Source of the DNA: a virus
Virus record (IMG/VR): IMGVR_UViG_3300035019_000002
Coordinates: 1-30,119 of that record
Length of the DNA: 30,119 nucleotides
Reading direction: 5' to 3' (one strand)
The notes under the pieces were generated by a model. It was not told where the DNA came from, ran no database searches, and saw only the letters and a program-made list of their open reading frames with translations. Position 1 is the stretch's first letter. Each line of letters opens with the position of its first letter. The position numbers and the translations under genes were made by a program. Below, piece by piece: positions 1-6,189 of the stretch.

Positions 1-400
1 GAGGACTGTAAATCACTCTCACTGGGCTGGCACTACAGATTCGCCAATCGCTGGCAGATGATGTGCCTGTGGCAATCCATAGATTAGAGCGATCGACCCG
101 AACATCTGCGATCAATTGCCCGATCGCCACTGGTGTCGTGATAGGCTTGCCGTTCTGCACAGTTATAAGAGCACCACCATCACCACCATCACCACCACCA
201 TCGGCATGCATCACGAGCCATGCGCCAGCGTCATCATTGGGGACGATCGCCGTATCACCATCATCATCAATAACGCTTGTGGCGTCGTATTGATACCATC
301 TTTTTTTTGATACAACAGTCCTGGCCAGCCCATTTACTCGACGATTCGCGGGAATGGCTCTTAAGTCAGCAACGGTGGCAACAGCATATCCAGTTTGCAT
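1..400 (-). CDS. Tail fibre/appendage-like protein, C-terminus missing (runs off left edge)
   Basis: The minus-strand frame opens with the ATG at 400-398, overlapping the TGA of the upstream gene in a TGATG junction. It stays open for 133 codons to the window edge, so the C-terminus is missing. The first part (ATVADLRAI, then an RWYQYDATSVIDDDGDTAI stretch and AGAWL) follows the pattern of short N-terminal domains in phage tail fibre or appendage proteins, where a Trp/Tyr-rich strand precedes a 'PNDDAGAWL'-type ending. A glycine/aspartate linker (DGGGDGGDGG, near residues 69-78) separates it from a second segment containing LWIATGTSSASDW, also common in fibre proteins. Translational coupling to the preceding tail gene is likely. 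The fibre assignment rests on residue patterns and position at the distal end of the tail module. The host-binding part, if there is one, lies outside the window. Confidence 0.7.
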   Translation of the reverse strand, partial: MQTGYAVATVADLRAIPANRRVNGLARTVVSKKRWYQYDATSVIDDDGDTAIVPNDDAGAWLVMHADGGGDGGDGGALITVQNGKPITTPVAIGQLIADVRVDRSNLWIATGTSSASDWRICSASPVRVIYSP

Positions 401-1101
401 CAGACGCCCACCCCATAAGTCGTATTCATGCCTGCAAGGTAGAGATCGTATGAGTACGGTTTGCCATCCTGCAACAGTCTTGGATCTGTCAAAACATCGA
501 GCAATACAATGCGAGCGGGCACATAACGCAAATAGAACGTGCCTGCCCCGGTCGAAGTAATGTCGATCGCCGTCACGCCATCGGTTGAGATTTGAAAGCT
601 ATCAGTTGCAACACTCATCACTTTGTAAATGGTGTTAGCCGCAACGCCAGTCGGAAGGGTTGATCCACCCTGCACGCTAAAGATCACCTCATTGCCATTA
701 ATCAAACCGTGAGCCGTTGCTGTGATCACATTCGTGGCAGCATTCACGCTTGCATCAGTTAAGGTTTTGTTGGCGGTGGCGTGTCCATTCGCAATCAGAA
801 ACACGGTCTGAAATTGCAATGCTCCACCATCTGCCTCAAAATCACCCGTCACCAGCGGTGCATCATAGCGCTTGTTGCTGTTGCTGAAACTGCCAGGGTC
901 AGAAAATAGGAGTTGCGATCGCGCGTAGCCATTTTGCTGCAACAGTTCTGCGGCAATGAAGTCTGCTCTGCTGCTCGCACGGGTTAATAGTGTGGTGTCT
1001 GCGAGGCAGAGGAAATACTTTGCCACGTCAGGCAGTGTTCCGCCGCCGAAGGGCAGCGCGAAGTGATAACTTACCCAGTCGTTATGAAAATATCGTGCCA
1101 T
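400..1101 (-). CDS. Tail protein with FCCH-like beta domain
   Basis: This 233-residue protein has no signal peptide or membrane segment. Residues 1-100 (RYFHNDWVSYHFALPFGGG and a following helix) are not recognised. Residues about 115-195 contain the series NVITATAHGLINGNEVIFS, GGSTLPTGV and YKVMSVATDSFQIS. This is the pattern of the small beta domain often annotated as 'ubiquitin-activating E1 FCCH-like' in phage tail and fibre proteins. The C-terminus (ARIVLLDVLTDPRLLQDGKPYSYDLY) is unassigned. The gene lies between the hub-like gene and the fibre-like gene, so a role in the distal tail is inferred. Its start is preceded by a TAGGAA element and stem-loop and has no conventional ribosome binding site within 15 bases. 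The next gene starts inside its stop codon. Confidence 0.7.
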   Translation of the reverse strand: MARYFHNDWVSYHFALPFGGGTLPDVAKYFLCLADTTLLTRASSRADFIAAELLQQNGYARSQLLFSDPGSFSNSNKRYDAPLVTGDFEADGGALQFQTVFLIANGHATANKTLTDASVNAATNVITATAHGLINGNEVIFSVQGGSTLPTGVAANTIYKVMSVATDSFQISTDGVTAIDITSTGAGTFYLRYVPARIVLLDVLTDPRLLQDGKPYSYDLYLAGMNTTYGVGV

Positions 1102-1136
1102 CGCTCAACCTCATGGGATCGGGCTGAGAATTCCTA
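1102..1136 (-). promoter_or_regulatory. Leader element 1: TAGGAA plus stem-loop before ATG
   Basis: On the minus strand TAGGAATTCTCAG is followed by the stem CTCAGCC (1128-1122) paired with GGTTGAG (1110-1104), with one G-U pair and an 11-base loop. Two bases separate the stem from the ATG at 1101. The AGGA at 1135-1132 lies 30 bases from the ATG in linear sequence, but 5 bases if the stem is excluded. It is one of eight similar leaders in this window. A ribosome-binding role is inferred; a promoter role is not excluded. Confidence 0.6.
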
Positions 1137-1172
1137 CAAATAGGTAACGGTAACAGCGCAATGGAATTCTCA
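1125..1172. repeat. 10-bp inverted repeat that could sequester leader element 1
   Basis: TGAGAATTCC at 1125-1134 and GGAATTCTCA at 1163-1172 are perfect 10-base inverted repeats separated by 28 bases. In a minus-strand transcript the upstream arm would pair with the AGGA and the 5-prime stem bases of leader element 1. It therefore competes with the stem-loop described there. On the plus strand the second arm is followed by CTTTTAGG, a weak terminator signature. Confidence 0.6.
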
Positions 1173-1195
1173 CTTTTAGGACCACATTGAAAGGG

Positions 1196-3559
1196 CTAGA
1201 GCAGATTTCCCCACTGGGCTTGGGTCATCTCTTCCCATTGCGCTGTGCTCATCTCTTCCCAGTCGAGCGACCCCACTCCATCACTACTGAATCCCATCGC
1301 AAGTCTGCCCTGCTCTGGGTTCGAGATGCCCACAAAACTGAAGCCAAGTGCAGCCCCGGCTTTCATATCGGACTGAGGACGAAGTGTAAAGCCAAGTGTA
1401 AACTCGCCCACGTCCTCAATCGGAGTGAGGTCATACGTGCGATCGCGGCTCGTGAAACTGAAGCCAAGTGCAAACTCCCCTTCATTGGTTTGTTTATAAA
1501 CAGGAGCAATGATTTCAGGATGATCCGCATCGACAAAGCCGAGCAACATGCCATCAAAACTGACCACACAACGGCGCTCTGCCATTGCGATCGCAAACCC
1601 ATCCATTAAATAGGCTGCTGTGCCGTCAGATTCGGCCACGTCGCCTCGTGAGAGCGGAGCATAGGCAAACCAACCATCATTCAAATCCGTCGTAATTGCT
1701 GCGCCTTTGTAGCGTCCCCAGTAGATGTTGCCCCAGACTGAGGCGAGTCGACTGGCTTCGGCTTTGGCATTGGCAATGCCCCCACTCACCCCACCTGAGT
1801 CGACGACAGCAGAGAGATATTCAAAGCTCAACTCCTTCCGGCGCGGGCGGAAGGGCAGAGTTGCATCGACCGGGAACTTACCCTTCCCTGACACCGTAAT
1901 GTCTTGAGTCGTGAACGGTGGGGAATAGGTATCCGGCGCGGGCGGCTGGGCTTGCCCAGAATTGGACGTGACGATGGTATTGCTGGCATCGACGAGCACC
2001 ATCAAATTAGCCGAATCGTAGAAGAGCGATTGCTTAATCAGCTTCTCCCGCAGGGTATCAGTCAAGTCTGGATAGAGAATTGGAATCACCTTTAGCACCT
2101 GCGTTTCGCTCTGCCACTCGCCAAACGTCCGCTCTCGCCACGTCTGGATTTGTTGCTCAGCTTCGTGCATCGATCGCATGGAGCGATATTGTGTCACGTT
2201 GGCTGGTAAAGCTTTATAGCCAAAGTCAGCCGGAATCACCGTGCCGATGGCTTTATAAGTGCGGGTGGTGATTTTGGGTCCATTCCCCAGCTTCTCTAGC
2301 TCTGGGATATCCTGTGGGTCGTCATCCTCAAGGGCTGGGGTTGTCACTGCCGCAGGCGTTAGCTCATAGCGGTAAGTCACATGCGTTTCTTCGATCAGGA
2401 CCAACGTGCCAAGCGCAAAATTCTGAACGAGTGCCTTCGGATAGGTCGATAAAATCTCCTTAAAGGTCGAATCGAACAGTCCATAAACCTGCGTGATGTG
2501 CTCTAGCAGCCGACCTTGATTGCCCTGGCTGCATTTACTCTCCCCGGCTTTGCCTGTGAGGGGTGCATTAACCTCATACTGAAAAGTTTCGATTCGATAT
2601 TCTGAATTAATGAGAGCCGTCCGACCAAATGCAGGCACATCCCGCACGAAGTCAATTGGAATCACCAAGCCTTCAGGCTGTGCGGTCCAGGTTTGCACTG
2701 TGCGTCGCTTCTTGGCGCGATCGAACTGATCTAGCGTCCGAGTGCGCTTGGTAATAATTTCTGACGCAGAAGATGACCCCGCTAGTAATGCAGGTCCATA
2801 CTCTTCGCTCTGGGTTTCGGTCGTGTCGCCCGTTTTGCGAACGATGGTCACCTTGCCGCGAATCAGCACCTCTTCTGAAGGTTGATCGCCTTCCAGCCGG
2901 GAATAGTCTGCCGAATCACTCGCCGCATTCAGGCTGAGGATGGGAGCCGATGGCTGGGCATTGATGCTGCTGGCTCTGACGAGTCCATTGCTATCGACCC
3001 AGAGAAAGTAGCCCGCTGCTGCTGCGATCGCACCTGCCTGCTGTAGATAGTTACCTTCTAGCAGCCGTGGGGAGGGGTGAGCCAGAGAACCGGGAACCGA
3101 ATCGATGAGGCTTGGGCATCCCGACGCTGCTAGTAATCGATTGATAATTTCACCCCGCGCAGTGCTTGTGCCGAGGCAGATTCCCGATTTATCGCCCTTG
3201 CCCTCTTTGAAATTCATCAGGGCAAATATATCGCCCACTTGCAGCGTTAGCTTGCGAGTCTTCAAATCGAAACCACTATCGAGAATAAATAATCGCCCAC
3301 CTCTCGGAGATGGGCGCAGTGTCCCAGAGCTATCAGCAATTTGAACGATGATCGCTTGACCCCGGCTCCAACGGCTATTCCTGCGATCGTCCAAACTCTC
3401 AAACCCAATTGGACGCCCTAAGACAATCTCGCCAGTGAATGTGACTAATCCAGATTGATCAAGCTTCGAGTCGCTGCCACGAAAACTGACGACCCCAGGC
3501 GTGCAGTCTAATCCGGCAATAACAATTTGATAATTGCGAATGCTCAAGTTAATCGTCAT
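1196..3559 (-). CDS. Tail hub / baseplate-like protein
   Basis: This is a 787-residue protein at the place expected for a distal tail hub, after the tape measure and one small tail gene. Residues 1-200 are beta-rich (TGEIVLGRPIGFESLDDRR; FILDSGFDLKTRKLTLQVGDIFAL), and the middle has hub-like segments such as TRKLTLQVGDIFALMNFKEG, but no named family is certain. The C-terminal 100 residues carry four copies of a G-x-(2)-LGF-(S/T)-(F/L) motif (GEFALGFSF, GEFTLGFTL, GAALGFSF, GRLAMGFSS). They end in a tryptophan repeat (DWEEMSTAQWEEMTQAQW). Such C-terminal repeats suggest an oligomerisation or adhesion part. The start overlaps the stop of the 3556-4050 gene (ATGA), so it is probably translated by coupling. 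Hub function is inferred from size and order. Confidence 0.65.
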   Translation of the reverse strand: MTINLSIRNYQIVIAGLDCTPGVVSFRGSDSKLDQSGLVTFTGEIVLGRPIGFESLDDRRNSRWSRGQAIIVQIADSSGTLRPSPRGGRLFILDSGFDLKTRKLTLQVGDIFALMNFKEGKGDKSGICLGTSTARGEIINRLLAASGCPSLIDSVPGSLAHPSPRLLEGNYLQQAGAIAAAAGYFLWVDSNGLVRASSINAQPSAPILSLNAASDSADYSRLEGDQPSEEVLIRGKVTIVRKTGDTTETQSEEYGPALLAGSSSASEIITKRTRTLDQFDRAKKRRTVQTWTAQPEGLVIPIDFVRDVPAFGRTALINSEYRIETFQYEVNAPLTGKAGESKCSQGNQGRLLEHITQVYGLFDSTFKEILSTYPKALVQNFALGTLVLIEETHVTYRYELTPAAVTTPALEDDDPQDIPELEKLGNGPKITTRTYKAIGTVIPADFGYKALPANVTQYRSMRSMHEAEQQIQTWRERTFGEWQSETQVLKVIPILYPDLTDTLREKLIKQSLFYDSANLMVLVDASNTIVTSNSGQAQPPAPDTYSPPFTTQDITVSGKGKFPVDATLPFRPRRKELSFEYLSAVVDSGGVSGGIANAKAEASRLASVWGNIYWGRYKGAAITTDLNDGWFAYAPLSRGDVAESDGTAAYLMDGFAIAMAERRCVVSFDGMLLGFVDADHPEIIAPVYKQTNEGEFALGFSFTSRDRTYDLTPIEDVGEFTLGFTLRPQSDMKAGAALGFSFVGISNPEQGRLAMGFSSDGVGSLDWEEMSTAQWEEMTQAQWGNLL

Positions 3560-4050
3560 GCCACCACCCGATCAAGTTCTTTCAGCACAAACCGAGCGAG
3601 ATAGCGGTATTGCAAGCTGCCAGTTTCTTCAGCTTTGGGTTCAAACATGCGAACGGCAAACACAGCAGGGTAGGCAATGCCGCCGCCAGCGATTGTGGTG
3701 ATGGGTCCGGCTGCTTGTCTTGTGGGTGCGATCTCATCTTCAACGTAATGCTGGATTGTATCTGAAAGATAGATTCGAGAATCTTCCTGGTTGCGCCGAT
3801 GTCGCTCTGCTCTAGCAAAAATTGCCCACAGCACTCGCCATTGCTCAACTCCGAGGTAGGTTTGAATTGTCCAAACAAACTTTGCCTCAAATAGCGAACC
3901 GTCGCTGATTGCGTTGCCGAACAAGCTGTATTCCGTGGTTCCGGTTTCGCCAAGGATTCGTTCATAGCCACCTTGGGCAAAGCGTGAAGACGTGCGATCG
4001 CCCAAGGCCAGTGAGAAGGCATCAATGCTAAGGGTCAAGGTTCTGGTCAT
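3556..4050 (-). CDS. Small tail protein following the tape measure
   Basis: This 164-residue soluble protein begins MTRTLTLSIDAFSLALGDR and contains GETGTTEYSLFGNAISDGSLFEAKFVWT, which looks beta-rich. No catalytic motif is visible and no family is recognised with certainty. Its position, one gene after the tape measure and overlapping the hub-like gene by 4 bases, matches the small distal-tail or tail-tip adaptor found there in many siphoviruses. That role is inferred from order only. The start follows directly on the 3-prime arm of a 6-bp stem (leader element 2) with no Shine-Dalgarno sequence next to it. The leader overlaps the remains of an older tape-measure reading frame. Confidence 0.65.
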   Translation of the reverse strand: MTRTLTLSIDAFSLALGDRTSSRFAQGGYERILGETGTTEYSLFGNAISDGSLFEAKFVWTIQTYLGVEQWRVLWAIFARAERHRRNQEDSRIYLSDTIQHYVEDEIAPTRQAAGPITTIAGGGIAYPAVFAVRMFEPKAEETGSLQYRYLARFVLKELDRVVA

Positions 4051-4082
4051 AGGGCAACGCTCAAACTGCCCTATCTTTCCTA
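4051..4082 (-). promoter_or_regulatory. Leader element 2: TAGGAA plus stem-loop touching ATG
   Basis: The minus strand reads TAGGAAAGAT, then stem AGGGCA (4072-4067), a 10-base loop, then TGCCCT (4056-4051) immediately before the ATG at 4050. The AGGA at 4081-4078 is 27 bases from the ATG in linear sequence and 5 when the stem is folded. The old tape-measure frame ends inside the loop, at TGA 4063-4061. Confidence 0.6.
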
Positions 4083-4165
4083 CCCTCTAGGCTAGAATCT
4101 GCGCTGCGGTTCGTGTAGTCGGCGTAGTTGTCGATCTGGGTTTGGCTGTTGAACGTCAGGCTGCG
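4061..4165 (-). pseudogene. Remnant of an older tape-measure 3-prime end
   Basis: Read on the minus strand in the frame beginning CGC AGC CTG ACG TTC (4165), this stretch encodes RSLTFNSQTQIDNYADYTN, then RSADSSL, and continues to a TGA at 4063-4061. The present tape measure ends with RSLSFTTQDPVSDYAKFMN, then ESAGSSLRNL (6279 downwards). In the 26 aligned residues from RSL to SSL without gaps, 13 are identical: R, S, L, F, Q, Y, A, N, S, A, S, S, L. Several others are conservative (S/T, V/I, D/N, F/Y). The homology starts at the dioxygenase stop codon (4156) and overlaps it by about 9 bases. I read it as the original 3-prime end of the tape-measure gene, left behind when cargo entered. Confidence 0.75.
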
Positions 4166-5022
4166 GCATTGCCAAATCGGAAACTAGACGAAACAATACC
4201 GCCAAAGAGGTTTTCATCATGATAAACACAAGCGCTTGGATCGTTTTGGGCCGCGCCAACTGTGACCATCAACGGTAGTAAATGGTCTTCCTGTGGGTGA
4301 GCTAATCGTGCAGCAGGTGCTTTAGCCCAGTGGATAAGTTTATCAACTCGCTGTGTTGGCTCAGATTGCACCAGCGTCTGCTGAAGCCAATCATCAAATT
4401 GCTGTGATGCTTCTGCACCTTTTGACCCAAAATCCCTGAGATTGTGATAGCTCAATCCGCTACCAATAATGAGTACCCCTTCCTTCCGCAATGGAGCCAA
4501 TGCTCGTCCTACTTCCAAATGAAGTTTTGGGTCATAACCTCGCTTGAGCGAAAGCTGAACGACAGGAATCTGTGCTTGCGGATACATAGGGTACATCACT
4601 GTAAAAGTCCCGTGGTCAAAGCCGCGGTTCGGGTCAAGACGGGCTGAATATCCAGCACCCTGAATCAGCGATTGGATGCGACTTGCCAATTCCGGTGAAC
4701 CTGGGGCACTGTACTTAACTTCGTATGTATGCGCGGGAAATCCTGAATAATCGTAAATCATCGGAGGATTTGGACTCGCCGAAACAGTGAAGTCTTCTTC
4801 CTCCCAATGCCCGGAAACTACTAACACTGCCTTGGGTGCCACTCCTAATTGGCGAGGGATATCCTGTAACGAAGTTTCGAGGCGATCGAACATTTGACCA
4901 AAATGGTCTTTCATGTAGGGCCAGGGGCCGCCACCGTGAGAAACAAAGTAGGTCGGAAATTCAGGCATTATCATATCGAAGTTCTGTTTGATGGTATTGG
5001 CTACGAGGTCTATATAACTCAC
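4156..5022 (-). CDS. LigB-family extradiol dioxygenase, 4,5-DOPA dioxygenase (YgiD) type
   Basis: The protein has the marks of the DODA/YgiD branch of LigB-type ring-cleaving dioxygenases: SHGGGPW near residue 29, VVSGHWEE, GFDHGTFTVMYPMYP followed by IPVVQLSL, VLIIGSGLSYHNLR and HPQEDHLLPL. In this family conserved histidines, including those in SHG, GHW and FDHG, hold the catalytic metal. The substrate is a catechol-type aromatic, but the physiological one cannot be told from sequence. The frame can start at GTG 5022 (288 residues), but family members usually begin a few residues before the SHG motif. An ATG at 4974 or 4968 (MPEFPTYFVSHGG) is therefore a likelier start. It is divergent from a LysR gene, a classic regulator-target pair. 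It is metabolic cargo unrelated to virion structure. Confidence 0.85.
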   Translation of the reverse strand: MSYIDLVANTIKQNFDMIMPEFPTYFVSHGGGPWPYMKDHFGQMFDRLETSLQDIPRQLGVAPKAVLVVSGHWEEEDFTVSASPNPPMIYDYSGFPAHTYEVKYSAPGSPELASRIQSLIQGAGYSARLDPNRGFDHGTFTVMYPMYPQAQIPVVQLSLKRGYDPKLHLEVGRALAPLRKEGVLIIGSGLSYHNLRDFGSKGAEASQQFDDWLQQTLVQSEPTQRVDKLIHWAKAPAARLAHPQEDHLLPLMVTVGAAQNDPSACVYHDENLFGGIVSSSFRFGNAAA

Positions 5023-5043
5023 TATATCTGTGCACTATTAGTT

Positions 5044-5066
5044 CATCAATAGATAGAATATTGATG
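5044..5066. promoter_or_regulatory. Probable LysR operator, perfect inverted repeat
   Basis: CATCAATA (5044-5051) and TATTGATG (5059-5066) form a perfect 8-base dyad with a 7-base spacer, in the gap between the divergent dioxygenase and LysR genes. It contains ATC/GAT half-sites of the kind LysR-type regulators bind. It is the only strong dyad in the gap and could control both promoters. Confidence 0.6.
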
Positions 5067-5101
5067 GATCATTTCCTATTAGTTGATATTGCTTGGGCAA
5101 A

Positions 5102-5998
5102 GTGGATACATTAGTGAGTATGCGGGTGTTTCGCAGAGTTGTAGAACTGAAAAGCTTTGTGGCTGCCGCCGATCGCATGGAAATGTCTGCTGCAATGGTT
5201 AGCAAACACGTTATGCACCTAGAGCAGCATTTAGGCGGTCGCTTGCTCAATCGCACTAGTCGGCATTTAAGTTTGACTGAAATCGGGAAAGTCTACTTTG
5301 AACAATGTTGCGAGATATTGGATAGCCTGGATGAAGTGGAAGCAACGGTCAGCCGAGCCACAATTGTACCGAGTGGGGTGCTAAAAATTAGTGCCCCAGT
5401 TTGGTTTGCCAATCGCACATTTACTAAGATACTTGCTAATTATCAGGCCCAGTTTGCCGCAGTCTCCTTGGACATTGACTTAAGTGGGCGAATGGTTAAC
5501 GTAGTAGAAGAAGGGTTTGATGTGGTATTGAGAGTGACTCAATCTCCTCCTAGTAACCTGATTGCACATCCAATTGCACCTGTTCCATTTTGCATAGTAG
5601 GCTCTCCGTCATACCTTCGCAAAGCTGGATACCCTTTAAAACCGAAAGATTTATCGCAGCACGCAATGATTACTTATTCGTATTTGTCACTTTCAGAGGG
5701 TGAACTGCCCTTTGAAGGACTAACTGGGAAAGAAAGCGTTAAGATTGGGCCGTCGGTGCTGCGGACTAACAATGAAAATCTGATGCACAACGCGGTAATA
5801 GATGGGATGGGTCTGGCATTCTTACCAACTTGGCTGATTGAAGACGATATTGCTGCCGGGCATCTAGAGAGGGTAATGCTGGATTATCGCTTGCCAGCTA
5901 ACATGCTTTATGCCATGTATACTAGCCGCAAATATCTTTCATCGAAAGTGCGAACCTTCGTTGATTTTATTGCTGAATGTAGCGAGCTAAAAAACTAA
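5102..5998 (+). CDS. LysR-family transcriptional regulator
   Basis: The N-terminal winged helix-turn-helix is clear: MRVFRRVVELKSFVAAADRM, then MSAAMVSKHVMHLEQHLGGR and LLNRTSRHLSLTEIG, matching the LysR DNA-binding domain over about the first 65 residues. The rest fits the periplasmic-binding-like effector domain (SGVLKISAPVWFA, LDIDLSGRMVNVVEEGFDVVLR, GMGLAFLPTWLIEDD). GTG 5102 gives the usual beginning (MDTLVSMRVF). TTG 5093 and ATG 5120 are alternatives, and none has a strong ribosome binding site. It probably regulates the divergent dioxygenase, with an aromatic or quinone-like effector as a family-level guess. It is transcribed against the phage genes. Together with the dioxygenase it forms a self-contained cargo inserted at the 3-prime end of the tape-measure gene. 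Confidence 0.9.
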   Translation: MDTLVSMRVFRRVVELKSFVAAADRMEMSAAMVSKHVMHLEQHLGGRLLNRTSRHLSLTEIGKVYFEQCCEILDSLDEVEATVSRATIVPSGVLKISAPVWFANRTFTKILANYQAQFAAVSLDIDLSGRMVNVVEEGFDVVLRVTQSPPSNLIAHPIAPVPFCIVGSPSYLRKAGYPLKPKDLSQHAMITYSYLSLSEGELPFEGLTGKESVKIGPSVLRTNNENLMHNAVIDGMGLAFLPTWLIEDDIAAGHLERVMLDYRLPANMLYAMYTSRKYLSSKVRTFVDFIAECSELKN

Positions 5999-6127
5999 CT
6001 CTTGAGAAGAGCAGTACAGCTATTGCAGTCAGGCGATCTGAGCGTTTTTGCTCATCTATCCATTCCCGTTAAAATCCAAGGCATAAACACAAGAGAAAGC
6101 TCTCGGAAACTTTCCTGCCCTCTCTTT

Positions 6128-6169
6128 GCTAACCTACTTTCCAACTGGGCTAACCTACTTTCCAACTGG
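6128..6169. repeat. Two perfect 21-bp tandem repeats at cargo/tape-measure junction
   Basis: The 21-base unit starting GCTAACCTACTTTCC occurs twice without gap at 6128-6148 and 6149-6169. It lies in the 191-base gap between the LysR stop and the tape-measure stop, close to the right boundary of the LysR/dioxygenase cargo. A short plus-strand frame from TTG 6002 would read it as ANLLSNW twice, but nothing else supports a gene. Apart from this repeat I see no feature in the gap. Confidence 0.75.
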
Positions 6170-6189
6170 CAAGAGTTGGTTTGGGAGGA

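Noticed and set aside
171-202. CACCATCACCACCAT repeat resembling a microsatellite or an affinity tag
   Set aside because: On the coding (minus) strand it is GGT/GAT codons of a natural Gly/Asp linker in the fibre-like protein.
63-293. Plus-strand open frame with Pro/Ser repeats at the left edge
   Set aside because: It is opposite the minus-strand tail fibre-like frame (1-400). Its PPSPPSPPP run is just the complement of the GGT/GAT codons for the Gly/Asp linker.
1187-1609. 140-residue plus-strand frame
   Set aside because: It is the complement of the repeated C-terminal coding region of the hub protein and has no ribosome binding site or protein-like composition.
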